Assembly: GCA_022712915.1 (NCBI GenBank)
Contig: JAFLJQ010000214.1
Span: 1 to 61,430 of the forward strand
Length of the DNA stretch: 61,430 nt
Reading direction: 5' to 3'
Source: Gammaproteobacteria bacterium
GTDB taxonomy: Bacteria > Pseudomonadota > Gammaproteobacteria > UBA6429 > Thiohalophilaceae
Shown here: piece by piece, positions 46,546-56,084 of the stretch
Layout: every line of letters starts with the position of its first letter
How positions within the stretch are numbered: the first letter of the stretch is position 1
Position numbers and translations under genes: made by a program
Notes under the pieces: model-generated
What the model was told of the DNA's origin: nothing
The model's database searches: none
Seen by the model: only the letters and a program-made list of their open reading frames with translations

Positions 46546-47414
46546 GGATATAGGGTGTTTGTTATTAGTAATTAGTACCGTTAATATTAAAGATTAGTGG
46601 ACATATTATTAATAGTATTGAGACCAGTTTCAAAGTTATTGGAGAAGTGCTGTGTTTTGTTTTAGATAGTAATGGAGAAAAACATAATCAGTGTTAAGCA
46701 TTAATGAAATAGAGTGTTTATTGTTCTCATCCGTTTATAAAACTGTACACCTTAATGTGAGGCCTTAGACGCTACTCAGTTATATAATAGTGACGATACT
46801 TTGATGCTGATTTTATGATCTCTTTGTTGAAAATCGATGCGCAAACGCGACGCCTTATTATTCCTCGATTGACCGATCAACATATGCCACGTCTCTATAT
46901 GACTGATGTGACATCAATATGGTTGTCAACGATATTGCAACCTCGGTGGCTCTACATTTCGCTTCAGTATTAGCCTTTATTCTTAAACTGTGAATATGAT
47001 GACGGAGTTGGTTACCAGGAAATAACCACCCTCGGTTCACTCTTTAAGGCAGTAAAAGAACCGGGGCTAGAGGTTGTAGATTTTTTAATAATGCATTTGA
47101 ATGGGATAATATATTACAGTTACCCATTCTTTAATAGAAGATATTTAGAATACTATTGGAGGTAGTCAATTCAAATGTGTAATCCAGAGGATGTGCAGGT
47201 ATTGAAAATAGTAGTGTGCAAAAATCATACGCATATAAAATACAGCCTAAAGGCCTCGTTCCTTCTTGTTAAGCGTCTTAATGGCTGATCCTGCATGTGG
47301 CTGAAGATGAGTTATCGAAGCATGCTTATTTGAGTGTATTATTCAAGTAATCAAAAGAATACAACATTAATTTAAATGAAAAAATATTTAATGATCAGTA
47401 TGGAGATATAGAAT
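46546..47414. other. 869-bp stretch without an identifiable gene
   Basis: AT-rich DNA with stop codons in all frames. Short open segments (for example 46858-47040 on the minus strand) show no family I know. It lies between the two halves of the second sugar module and may be the scar of a deleted gene or element. A promoter for rfbF is possible near 47360-47400 but not evident. Confidence 0.6.
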
Positions 47415-48191
47415 ATGAAAGTTGTCATTCTGGCAGGAGGATATGGGACACGTATTAGAGATGTCGCTGATGATATCCCTAAACCAATGATACCTATCGG
47501 GCCTTATCCAATTCTTTGGCATATTATGAAAACATATGCTCATTTTGGCCATAAAGAATTTGTCGTCTGCCTTGGATATAAAGGCCAAGCAATTAAAGAT
47601 TTTTTTCTAAACTATGAGCCTTATACAAGAGACTTCACTATAAGCTTTGGTGAAGGTGGCGGAGTGAACTATCACAGTCAGCATGACGAGTCAGATTGGA
47701 AGGTAACACTTGCAGATACTGGCTTACGTTCAATGACAGGATCACGTATTTTAAAAATTCGTGATTATGTTGATGGTGAAGATTTTTTATTTACCTATGG
47801 TGATGGAGTCAGTGATGTTGATATTGATAGTTTGATAGCATTCCATAAATCACATAGAAAAATCTTAACTGTCACTGGTGTGCGGCCTCCAGGGCGTTTT
47901 GGAGAGATGGTTGCTTCATCAGATGGAAATATAATTGAGTTTAATGAAAAGCCTCAAGCTACAGCTGGTCGGATTTCTGGGGGATATTTTGTCGCGAGTT
48001 CAAAAATATTTGAATACCTTGTTAATAGCGAAAGTCTAGTGTTTGAGAAAGAGCCAATGCGTCAATTAGTTAAAGACCAACAACTCATGATGTATGAACA
48101 TGATGGGTTTTGGCAGCCAATGGACACTAGTCGTGAATATCAGCTGTTGAATTCTCTTTATGAGAATGGAGAGGCGCCATGGGTTCGTTAA
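47415..48191 (+). CDS. rfbF: Glucose-1-phosphate cytidylyltransferase
   Basis: A 258-residue nucleotidyltransferase. It has VVILAGGYGTRIRD at the N-terminus, YGDGVSDVDIDSL near residue 132 and the C-terminal FWQPMDTSREY. It makes CDP-glucose from CTP and glucose 1-phosphate. It overlaps rfbG by 13 bases, so both are made together. Confidence 0.93.
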   Translation: MKVVILAGGYGTRIRDVADDIPKPMIPIGPYPILWHIMKTYAHFGHKEFVVCLGYKGQAIKDFFLNYEPYTRDFTISFGEGGGVNYHSQHDESDWKVTLADTGLRSMTGSRILKIRDYVDGEDFLFTYGDGVSDVDIDSLIAFHKSHRKILTVTGVRPPGRFGEMVASSDGNIIEFNEKPQATAGRISGGYFVASSKIFEYLVNSESLVFEKEPMRQLVKDQQLMMYEHDGFWQPMDTSREYQLLNSLYENGEAPWVR

Positions 48192-49261
48192 GTATGCGTG
48201 ATATTTTGTCATCATACGCAGGCAAACGAGTGTTTGTGACTGGTCATACCGGCTTTAAGGGCGTCTGGCTGACGTATCTTTTAAATAAGCTAGGTGCGGA
48301 TGTTAGGGGGTTTGCGCTAGCACCGGAGTCTGCGCCAAACCATTTTGAATTACTCCATATGCAGTCCAAAATCGATCATGTTGTTGGCGACATACGTGAC
48401 GCTTCAGCTCTGAATAATGCAATACAAGAGTTTCAGCCTGAATTTGTATTTCATTTGGCGGCCCAAGCACTAGTTAAACGATCCTATGAAGATCCTGTTG
48501 AAACGTTCAGTACGAATGTGGTGGGATCGGTGAATTTATTAGATTCGGTGAGGAAATGCGATTCAGTCAGATCATTGGTCTATATTACTTCTGATAAGTG
48601 CTATGAAAATGTTGAGTGGATTTGGGGTTACCGCGAAAATGACAGAATAGGTGGGCATGATCCTTATAGTGCATCCAAAGGCGCCGCCGAGGTTGTTTTT
48701 TCTGCGTATGCACGGTCATACTTTTCATCAAGGCCAGAATTAGGGGCAGCTACAACGCGTGCAGGAAATGTAATTGGGGGGGGGGATTGGGCAGTTGATC
48801 GCATTATTCCTGACTGTATACGTTCTATTGAAAATGATGTTCCCATCAAGTTACGCAACCCTAATGCTACTCGTCCTTGGCAGCATGTATTAGAACCCTT
48901 GTCAGGATATCTATTGCTTGGTGGGCAGTTACGGATACATCCCGATAAATATTCTAGCTCATGGAATTTTGGACCTTCAACTACTGAAGTGCGTACTGTT
49001 GAAGATGTAACTTCTACAATTATTAGTCATTTGGGGCGTGGCTCAATAGAGCTTGAAATTGGACAAAAAAAACTCCATGAAGCAAATTTACTTCAATTAA
49101 ATTGTGATAAAGCATCACAGTTATTAGGCTGGTCCCCACGATGGGGAGTCGAGAAAACCTTAGCAGCTACCGCTGAATGGTTTAAGGTGTATATGGAAGG
49201 AGGGGATGTTGAAAGCATTACCTGTGCTCAGCTGCATGATTATTTTCCGGAGTTGTCATGA
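48179..49261 (+). CDS. rfbG: CDP-glucose 4,6-dehydratase
   Basis: A 360-residue extended SDR. The NAD loop is VTGHTGFKGVWLTYLL, followed by YITSDKCYENVEW and the catalytic DPYSASKGAAE. It turns CDP-glucose into CDP-4-keto-6-deoxyglucose. The partner rfbH, which would remove the 3-hydroxyl, is not in the window, so the sugar probably keeps oxygen at C-3. The start at 48179 overlaps rfbF. An ATG at 48194 is also possible. Confidence 0.93.
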   Translation: MGSLSMRDILSSYAGKRVFVTGHTGFKGVWLTYLLNKLGADVRGFALAPESAPNHFELLHMQSKIDHVVGDIRDASALNNAIQEFQPEFVFHLAAQALVKRSYEDPVETFSTNVVGSVNLLDSVRKCDSVRSLVYITSDKCYENVEWIWGYRENDRIGGHDPYSASKGAAEVVFSAYARSYFSSRPELGAATTRAGNVIGGGDWAVDRIIPDCIRSIENDVPIKLRNPNATRPWQHVLEPLSGYLLLGGQLRIHPDKYSSSWNFGPSTTEVRTVEDVTSTIISHLGRGSIELEIGQKKLHEANLLQLNCDKASQLLGWSPRWGVEKTLAATAEWFKVYMEGGDVESITCAQLHDYFPELS

Positions 49262-49707
49262 TCGAAGGGGTTGTTGTTACACCGTTGCGCCAAATATTTG
49301 ATGAGCGCGGTAAGGTTATGCATATGCTTCGCGAGGACTCGTCAGTTTTTTCAAGATTTGGTGAGGTCTATTTTTCGTGCACATATCCTGAGGCTATAAA
49401 AGCCTGGCATTTACATAAAGAAATGACACTTAACTATGCTGCTATTCACGGCGCAATTAAATGTGTACTTTATGATGACCGGCCTGATAGTAAAACTCGT
49501 GGTTGTGTTGAAGAATATTTTTTGTCGCCTGAAAACTATTGCTTGCTTACAGTTCCTCCTCTTGTTTGGAATGGCTGGAAAGGGATTGGAAATGAAATTT
49601 CTATAGTCGCTAATTGCGCCACAATTCCTCATGATCCTAATGAGATTGAGCGAAAGCCAGCATTTGATCCCTGCATCCCTTATGATTGGAATATCAAGCA
49701 TAAGTGA
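49258..49707 (+). CDS. RmlC-like sugar epimerase (cupin)
   Basis: A 149-residue cupin resembling dTDP-4-dehydrorhamnose 3,5-epimerase. It has KAWHLHKEMTLNYAAIHG with the catalytic-type histidine, IKCVLYDDRPDSKTRG, and the later VWNGWKGIGNE. It is shorter than true RmlC (about 180 residues). Its ATG overlaps the rfbG stop by 4 bases, so its substrate is most likely the CDP-4-keto-6-deoxyglucose made by RfbG. Confidence 0.8.
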   Translation: MIEGVVVTPLRQIFDERGKVMHMLREDSSVFSRFGEVYFSCTYPEAIKAWHLHKEMTLNYAAIHGAIKCVLYDDRPDSKTRGCVEEYFLSPENYCLLTVPPLVWNGWKGIGNEISIVANCATIPHDPNEIERKPAFDPCIPYDWNIKHK

Positions 49708-49763
49708 TGTGGTACTTATAATTTCTGAACAGACTTATTTTGTTTACTTTAGCTAGTTAAATT

Positions 49764-50711
49764 ATGAAGTTGCTTATTACTGGTGGTTTTGGCTATTTGG
49801 GTGGCCGCTTAGCTCAACATTTGGTGGCCCATACAACCCATGAGATTATTCTTGGTTCAAGGACACTAACTGATTCACCGGCATGGTTGCCGCAAATAAA
49901 AGTTGTTCAGACTTTGTGGAATTCACCGTCTGAACTCGAAGATATTTGTGAAAACGTTGACGCTGTTGTTCATATGGCGGGGATGAACGCCCAGGAATGC
50001 GCAACTAATTCTGCTGCTGCCTTTGAAATGAATGCTGTTGCTACGGCTCGTCTTGTGCAGGCAGCTGCTCAAAAAAAGGTAAAACGATTTATTTATCTAT
50101 CTACTGCCCATGTGTATGGTAGCCCTCTAGTTGGAGTGATTGACGAGAAAAATTGCCCTGTATCTATTCATCCCTACGCTACAAGTCACAGGGCAGGTGA
50201 AGATGTGGTTAGAGCGGCCCACCAAAATAAAGAAATTGATGGAATAGTGGTTCGTCTCTCCAATTCATTTGGCGCACCCGCACATAGAGATGTAAATTGC
50301 TGGATGTTGTTAGTGAATGATCTTTGCCGCCAAGCTATTACCACCGAGCGCATGGTGTTGCGATCGTCGGGCCAGCAACATAGAGATTTTATTACGTTAA
50401 CTAATACATGTAGAGCTATAGAATATCTATTAGTTGCCCCCTCAGAAAAGCTTGGTGATGGTCTATTTAATGTTGGCGGTGCGTGGAGTCCAACGATATT
50501 TGAAATGACACAGAAAGTTGCGGAGCGCATTTATGCCTTAACAGGCAGTAGGCCAGAAATACGATGTGAAGTAATGGTTGATGATGAGCCCCAAGAGTCC
50601 CTTGATTATAAAAATACCAAACTGGTAAGAAGTGGTTTTTTGAGTATTGATGACAATGTTGATCAAGAAATTGATCAACTTATTAAGTTTTGTATGGTGA
50701 ATTTTAGTTGA
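49764..50711 (+). CDS. NAD-dependent epimerase/dehydratase (4-ketoreductase candidate)
   Basis: A 315-residue extended SDR. The NAD loop is LLITGGFGYLGGRLAQHL, followed by YLSTAHVYGSP and the active-site strip HPYATSHRAGED. The usual YxxxK here has His in place of Lys, which I have seen in some members of this group, so it may still be active. It probably reduces the 4-keto group to finish the CDP-6-deoxy sugar. It lies just before the last glycosyltransferase. Confidence 0.78.
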   Translation: MKLLITGGFGYLGGRLAQHLVAHTTHEIILGSRTLTDSPAWLPQIKVVQTLWNSPSELEDICENVDAVVHMAGMNAQECATNSAAAFEMNAVATARLVQAAAQKKVKRFIYLSTAHVYGSPLVGVIDEKNCPVSIHPYATSHRAGEDVVRAAHQNKEIDGIVVRLSNSFGAPAHRDVNCWMLLVNDLCRQAITTERMVLRSSGQQHRDFITLTNTCRAIEYLLVAPSEKLGDGLFNVGGAWSPTIFEMTQKVAERIYALTGSRPEIRCEVMVDDEPQESLDYKNTKLVRSGFLSIDDNVDQEIDQLIKFCMVNFS

Positions 50712-50716
50712 ATTGT

Positions 50717-51622
50717 ATGAAACCACTGATTTCAATTGTTATTCCCACATACAACAGGGCCCCCGACCTCGAGCGAGCATTAAAGTCCGTATTCGCTCAG
50801 ACCTATCCGGTATGGGAAGTGCTGATTGTAGATAATCACTCAAATGACAATACTGATAATTTAATTGGCGGTTTAGACGAGCCAAGAATAAAGTTACTTA
50901 AAATTCATAATGATGGAATAATTGCTGCGTCAAGAAATAAAGGGGTTAGGTACGCTTCTGGTGAATACATTGCATTCCTTGATTCTGATGATTGGTGGTT
51001 ACCTACGAAACTTGAACAATCGCTAAAATGTTTAGAGCAGGGTGCTGACGTGGTCTACCATGATCTTTTTTTGGCAAAAAAAGTGAATCAAAAATATTTT
51101 TGGACTAAAATAAAAAGCCGAAATCTTATAAGTCCTGTGTTTAATGATCTTATTATAAATGGAAATACTTTAAGTAATTCGAGCGTGGTGATTAGGCGCG
51201 ATATTCTTGAACAAATAGATGGTTTTTCAGAGGAGAAAGAGCTTGTTGCTGCAGAGGACTATGATGGATGGCTACGAGCAGCAAAGATTACTGAAAAATT
51301 TCGTAAAATTAATAAGACTCTAGGTTATTACTGGGTTGGGAGTGGTAATATGAGCAACCCAAGGCGGACATTACAAATACTAGAGGCGATGGCATCCCGT
51401 TATCCCAATACAGCTATTAACTTAGGACAAGAAAGTAGTTGTTATTTGCATATCTATATTAAGGGTAGGGCATATTACAAATTAAAGTCCTACCATATGG
51501 CAAAGAAGAATTTTAAACTAGTTAATTTAGGTCAGGCACCTTATATAATTTATGCTAAGAGCATATGGATGCTGTTATTGATTAATATATATTATATCCC
51601 TAAATATCGTATATTTAATTAG
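50717..51622 (+). CDS. Family 2 glycosyltransferase
   Basis: A 301-residue GT-A protein. It has ISIVIPTYNRAPDLERALKS at the N-terminus, VDNHSNDNT, and the metal motif FLDSDDWWLP near residue 93. It is the last gene of the polysaccharide locus and likely adds one residue of the repeat unit. The ATG at 50717 is preferred over a TTG at 50708 that overlaps the previous gene. Confidence 0.84.
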   Translation: MKPLISIVIPTYNRAPDLERALKSVFAQTYPVWEVLIVDNHSNDNTDNLIGGLDEPRIKLLKIHNDGIIAASRNKGVRYASGEYIAFLDSDDWWLPTKLEQSLKCLEQGADVVYHDLFLAKKVNQKYFWTKIKSRNLISPVFNDLIINGNTLSNSSVVIRRDILEQIDGFSEEKELVAAEDYDGWLRAAKITEKFRKINKTLGYYWVGSGNMSNPRRTLQILEAMASRYPNTAINLGQESSCYLHIYIKGRAYYKLKSYHMAKKNFKLVNLGQAPYIIYAKSIWMLLLINIYYIPKYRIFN

Positions 51623-51893
51623 CATATTTGTTTCTAGCATAAGGGGTTAGATCTTGAGGTGTCACCACAAAATAATAATAAAAAATAATGATTTAGGTAT
51701 AAATGTATTTGGGTAGATACGCATTGCATCGCTTGATCTTTTTGTTGGTGACGAAATACAACAGGAGAACGACAATATATGCCACCTAAGTACTGAATAA
51801 CGAATTATATGTAAAGTATCAAGGGATACACCAAAAACGATGGAGTGCATTAATGATGATGGTTGAAGTCTTAATAATAGGAAAGAACTCTCT

Positions 51894-52800
51894 ATGACAG
51901 GATTAGGTCGTTCAATCCCTGACGAGAGCTATGAAAAACACCAAATTAGAAAAGCAGATTGCCTGATAGGCAATCTTTATATCAACCATGAACGTCAAGC
52001 CATTTATCGGGCCTTAGCCAAATTAGCTATTGGAACCTGTCTCCAATCGATTATCCATGTTGATTGGTCAGATCTCACTCCCGATCGAGAGTTTTATTTG
52101 GTACGTGCAATCGACCCTGTTGGTGGTCGGGCCTTGCCAGTCTATGAAGCGTTGCATAGACAAAAAACTATGCCAATCCAAAAGTTAAAAAATGATGTTT
52201 GTAAAAGTTAAAAGAGATCTAGCCTGCCGACGGTTGTCCCATTATGGTGACCGATTCAGAATTTAAAACCCCTTGGTTTCGTTCTGTCATATTGATTGGT
52301 TGGGATTTTATCGGTCGCGTGGGTGACCACATTATGGTGAGTCTACAGGGTGAGGTGGGTTGGGAACGAACAGATGATATCTTTGCAACTGCAACAGGGC
52401 ATGTACGTTATTAGGGTAATATTGATTTTGTCCATAAAACACTCTTAGCATGGCATGCCTATTTATTAAAGAAAAAAGCACAAGGGAGAGTAAAGAAAAA
52501 TAGTTTGGGTCAACGAGGTGCCTCAAAAAACAGCGAAAAGAATGCCCACCGGGAACGTACTTCCTGATGAATTGTTACTTCTTTATCAGGCGGAACAAAA
52601 ATCACAACACGAGTGATCAACATCTACAAAACTCAGATGCAAATCGAAGAGGTTTTTCGTGACATGAAAATTTACGCTGGGGTTTTAGATTACGAGAAGC
52701 TAAATTGACAACGACATACCGTTATGAGAATTTAATGTTGGTTGGTTCGTTAGCAACATTCGTCATTTGGTTGATGGGTAAAGTGACTGAGTTAAAATAA
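51894..52800 (+). pseudogene. Decayed IS4-family transposase
   Basis: The first segment (51894-52211) reads MTGLGRSIPDESYEKHQIRK and HVDWSDLTPDREFYLVRA, containing the first catalytic Asp. After a frameshift, around 52232, VTDSEFKTPWFRSVILIGWD carries the second Asp. After more stops, IEEVFRDMK near 52640 carries the Glu. All three parts are in order but separated by frameshifts and stops, so the element is dead. Its outer ends are not clear. The 51623-51893 stretch includes degenerate N-terminal sequence. Confidence 0.8.
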
Positions 52801-52993
52801 TAGCAATATCGGTATCAAGCTAAGATAACTTAAATACGAAATATATTGTCGACCTTCTTTCTTGGCTGTCAGGTGTTTCGTAAATCATCATTGATATTTC
52901 AAAAAAATGAATATGATGAATGTTGTGGCATAGTTAATTTGGCCACCTAACAAGAGGTGATATTATCCCCCTCGCAACATGATAGGTGACAAA

Positions 52994-53305
52994 ATGACAA
53001 AGAAAAGCAGACCGACCTTTAAGCCCGAATTTCGCTTAGAAGTAGCCCAATTGGTGGTTGACCAAGGTTATTCTATCCGAGAAGCCTCCAGTGCGATGAA
53101 CGTGGGCAAATCCACCGTTGATAACTGGGTGCGGCAACTCAAGAATGAACGCCATGGCATTGCCGATCAACCCAATGCCTTAACGCCAGAACAGCGAAAA
53201 ATAAAAGAACTGGAAAAGAGAATTAAACGAATTGAGTTGGAGAAAGAAATCCTAAAAAAGGCTACGGCTCTCTTGATGTCCGACGCGATGAACAATTTAC
53301 GATGA
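52994..53305 (+). CDS. IS3-family transposase OrfA
   Basis: A 103-residue helix-turn-helix protein (PTFKPEFRLEVAQLV, then MNVGKSTVDNWVRQLKNE) with a C-terminal leucine-zipper-like tail, typical of OrfA in IS3-family elements. A run AAAAAAG (53254-53260) is the classic -1 frameshift site that yields OrfAB. An ATG at 52979 is in frame but gives an atypical start. Confidence 0.88.
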   Translation: MTKKSRPTFKPEFRLEVAQLVVDQGYSIREASSAMNVGKSTVDNWVRQLKNERHGIADQPNALTPEQRKIKELEKRIKRIELEKEILKKATALLMSDAMNNLR

Positions 53306-53922
53306 TCGAGCAACTCAAAGAGAGCTATGCCGTTAACCTGCTTTGCCAGACATTTGAAGTGCATCGCAGCAGCTATAAATACTGGGTCAAACGTTCCACG
53401 GCTATTCATCCAGAACGGTTGAAAGAAATCGCCGTGATAAAGTCGATATATCACGAAAGCAAAGGCTCTGCCGGTGCCAGAACGATAGCGAGTATCGCAA
53501 TAGAGCGCGGCACCGCATTAAGTCGCTACCGCGCCAGAGGGTTGATGAAACGGTGTCAGCTCGTGAGCTGCCAGCAAGCCAAACATGCGTATAAGAAGAC
53601 AAAACAAGAACACCTAGCTATCCCAAACCATCTGAATAGAGAATTTGATGTTGCTACGCCCAATCAAGTTTGGTGTGGTGACGTTACGTATATCTGGGTC
53701 GGCAAACGTTGGGCTTATTTAGCGATAGTGATGGATTTATTTTCCCGTAAACCAATTGGTTGGGCGATGTCATTTTCGCCTGACAGTCAGTTGACAAAGG
53801 ATGCCTTGGCGATGGCCTTTGAATCACGAGGACGACCTAAAGAGGTCATGTTTCATTCTGACCAAGGTTGCCACTACACCAGTCAGCCGTTTCAACAATT
53901 TGTAGCGGCTCACGATAATTGA
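53302..53922 (+). pseudogene. IS3-family transposase OrfB, truncated
   Basis: The 206-residue remainder has the first two catalytic Asp residues (NQVWCGDVTYIWVG and FHSDQGCHYTS) of the rve integrase fold. It breaks off at about 53905, before the third catalytic residue (the Glu in the usual NCWDN...E segment). Full OrfB is about 280 residues. The break marks the boundary with the phage-like DNA to the right. Confidence 0.85.
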
Positions 53923-54121
53923 GGTAACATTTCACGATAAATGGCAAATCGTAATTATGCACTATATGAAATATATGTTTCACTTTTTGAAGTAAAAGAA
54001 CTGAGATATATTAAGGTATAGTCATTCAAGCCTGATTTGACAGATAGCGTCTGATCACAGATATCCGCTATCGGGAAGCGAAGAACGAGCACAGTTTTTT
54101 ACATCCACTGGAGGCCCTTTA
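53923..54121. other. Junction region between truncated IS3 and prophage remnant
   Basis: This 199-bp stretch follows the break in OrfB. It contains TTTCACGATAAATGGC and related repeats of CACGATAA (53913 and 53933) that could be transposase-binding sites at a phage end. A hairpin GATAGCG/CGCTATC lies at 54043-54072, downstream of the last minus-strand gene. A 26-codon frame at 53941 starts MANRNYALYEIYVS, but I do not call it a gene. Confidence 0.4.
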
Positions 54122-54370
54122 TTAGCGATTATTTTGCATAGGCTCTGATACGCGCCTGTTAGGCCACGCATCACAAATAATTCGCTGCGCTGTTGCAAAA
54201 GCACAGTCTCTGTGCATAGCAAGCCCCTTAACAACACCTGGTTCTAGCTGTAGATCGTAAACTACAGATGGCCCAGTTATTGACTCTCCACAACATGCAC
54301 AGACTGTACCACCATTGTGTATTTCAAATGGATGATTTTTTATATTTTGACCAGATTCGTAAAAAGACAT
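54122..54370 (-). CDS. Small zinc-finger-like protein, unknown
   Basis: An 82-residue protein with a CACC pair near residue 25 and an HRDC pair near residue 53, an arrangement that fits a small treble-clef zinc site. No family is recognised. It is the last of four minus-strand genes at the far end of the phage-like segment, 13 bases after the gene at 54384. Confidence 0.5.
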   Translation of the reverse strand: MSFYESGQNIKNHPFEIHNGGTVCACCGESITGPSVVYDLQLEPGVVKGLAMHRDCAFATAQRIICDAWPNRRVSEPMQNNR

Positions 54371-54383
54371 CTCTATTTACCCT

Positions 54384-54614
54384 TTATTTTAGTTTCTTAA
54401 CTTCGCGAAGAACATTAATAAAATCATCCGCCGCTAAGCGTAAATCTAATGGATTTATATGGCGGTATTTTTTTTTGTACTCCTCTGGAGAGAGCATTGT
54501 GTTATTCATTATGGTATCTGCCTCCGTTCCTTCAAGCTGTTTAGTTAGATGTTCAAATCGTACTTTGAGAAGGTCTTGGTATTTTTGAAGAGATGATCTG
54601 TGTATATGTCCCAT
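54384..54614 (-). CDS. Unknown small helical protein
   Basis: A 76-residue, charged, probably helical protein starting MGHIHRSSLQKYQDLLK. There is no recognised domain. It lies between two other unknown minus-strand genes with short gaps, which supports its being real. Confidence 0.45.
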   Translation of the reverse strand: MGHIHRSSLQKYQDLLKVRFEHLTKQLEGTEADTIMNNTMLSPEEYKKKYRHINPLDLRLAADDFINVLREVKKLK

Positions 54615-54701
54615 GTTTTTTCTCGTTAAGATTTAATAACAGGCCACCTAGTAAGTTGTTATCTAGGCCGTAGCTTATGGTGGTTACGGATAATTTTATT
54701 A

Positions 54702-55256
54702 TTAAGCATCATATACTTCTTGAATTTTCTGAATAGTACTTAACCATCTACCTTTGTTCACACATGAGTCAGTTACCCACTTAGATGCCTCAAGTAGAAG
54801 CGTAGATTTTCTAGGCATGATATGAATCTGATTAGTTGCTTCTTGTTCTGTTTCTAGGCCAGAATGGTCAAGCACGTAGAATACTGATGCTGCAATCTCT
54901 AATGCGTCAGATACTGTGTATTTATTGTTTTTTCCGGGAAATTTTTCGGAGACATAGTTAATTATTTCCATCGCCATTTCTTCTTCAATAGATGGCTCCA
55001 CATCAACATTGTTTTTTACGGCAACAGCATATTTTTTAATCTGTACAGTTCCTGGAAAACCAGTCATTTCATCAGTTATCAAATTTGACATTTCCCTTAC
55101 TTGTTGATCGCCTAGCCCCGAAGTTAATTCAACCCAATCACTTTCAACCCTTTTAAAATCAGGCGCGTATTCTTTTCCCCATGTATTTATAAAACTATTG
55201 TACATTGCATGAAGAGCAAATCTTGTGGGGTTCGTATTCATTATAAAATCACTCAT
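54702..55256 (-). CDS. Unknown protein of the prophage cargo region
   Basis: A 184-residue soluble protein with no family I recognise. It contains several acidic and aromatic segments and no membrane helix or signal. The ATG at 55256 or a second ATG five codons later may start it. It sits 70 bases after the MUG113-type gene on the same strand. Confidence 0.5.
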   Translation of the reverse strand: MSDFIMNTNPTRFALHAMYNSFINTWGKEYAPDFKRVESDWVELTSGLGDQQVREMSNLITDEMTGFPGTVQIKKYAVAVKNNVDVEPSIEEEMAMEIINYVSEKFPGKNNKYTVSDALEIAASVFYVLDHSGLETEQEATNQIHIMPRKSTLLLEASKWVTDSCVNKGRWLSTIQKIQEVYDA

Positions 55257-55325
55257 TGTTAAATTTTATGCCTAACATTTTCCATAACAGCCAGTTCAAA
55301 CCCTGTAACAATAAGAGTGAAGCTT

Positions 55326-56084
55326 TTAACTGCCGTGATTGATGGTCTGTTTAACACTTTTTCTTATAACATCCTGTACTTCTGAATGAAATATTTCAGT
55401 TTCTGTTGGCTCTCTCATTAATGTGCACAAACTGTCCGTTTTTCGATAAAGTATGATTGCTTCATTTACATGCATGTCATCTATTTCATACCACTCCCGG
55501 CTATAATTTTGTGGAGAAAAAGCCTTCTTTAATTCATTTTCTATTACATCGTAATTTTCTATATGCAACCAATTAAATGAATTCAATTCTGTTTTGGCCT
55601 CAGATTGGACATCTCGTTTCCTTGCTTCGGGATGTTGAGTAGTCCTCCCAACTTTAAAAGCTGTTTGCCCCTGAATATTGAAAAAATATACGTAGCCTCT
55701 TTTCCCTTGATGAAATCTCAGCCCAATATGATTTTCCTTCAACCACTCCTTCCATATATCAATCATGGTCTCAATAATGACTTCATCATTTTTAGCCGAC
55801 AAGGGTAAATGCCTATATAAACCGTAGAGAGTCTCTGATTCAAAATCATTTACTCCCGAACTTTTTGCCCAAAAAGGATTATTAGGGATATCGCAAAAAT
55901 CAGAGGCAAAACACCCTATAGAATCACCCCTATTTTTTTGGCGCTTAATATACGAACTAAACTTAACCATATCAAGTACTTCGTTTTTTTGATTCGCTGT
56001 TACTAATATGAACCCTGTTGGGTCAGTATACTGAATATAACAAATGTCTAATATTGGTGTACAACTATAAATGACATATCTCAT
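55326..56084 (-). CDS. T5orf172/MUG113-type (GIY-YIG-like) protein
   Basis: A 252-residue protein. The C-terminal part (about residues 130-205) has GYVYFFNIQGQTAFKVGRTT and later ENELKKAFSPQNYSREWYEI. That is the T5orf172/MUG113 domain, a relative of GIY-YIG nucleases found in phages and mobile DNA. The first 120 residues are not recognised. It may be a nuclease and is the first of four unknown genes that look like phage cargo. Confidence 0.7.
   Translation of the reverse strand: MRYVIYSCTPILDICYIQYTDPTGFILVTANQKNEVLDMVKFSSYIKRQKNRGDSIGCFASDFCDIPNNPFWAKSSGVNDFESETLYGLYRHLPLSAKNDEVIIETMIDIWKEWLKENHIGLRFHQGKRGYVYFFNIQGQTAFKVGRTTQHPEARKRDVQSEAKTELNSFNWLHIENYDVIENELKKAFSPQNYSREWYEIDDMHVNEAIILYRKTDSLCTLMREPTETEIFHSEVQDVIRKSVKQTINHGS

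Noticed and set aside
46858-47040. 60-codon minus-strand frame in the gene-free stretch
   Set aside because: It has no ribosome site, no similarity I recognise, and the same length as random open frames here.
53905-53960. End of a CRISPR-associated or Tn7-like transposon
   Set aside because: The CACGATAA repeats first suggested transposase sites of that kind, but no tnsABC, cas genes or standard terminal sequence is present.
53941-54021. Short frame starting MANRNYALYEIYVS after the IS3 break
   Set aside because: It has only 26 codons, and the nearest GAGGT is too far from the ATG. It is more likely part of an element end with repeats.
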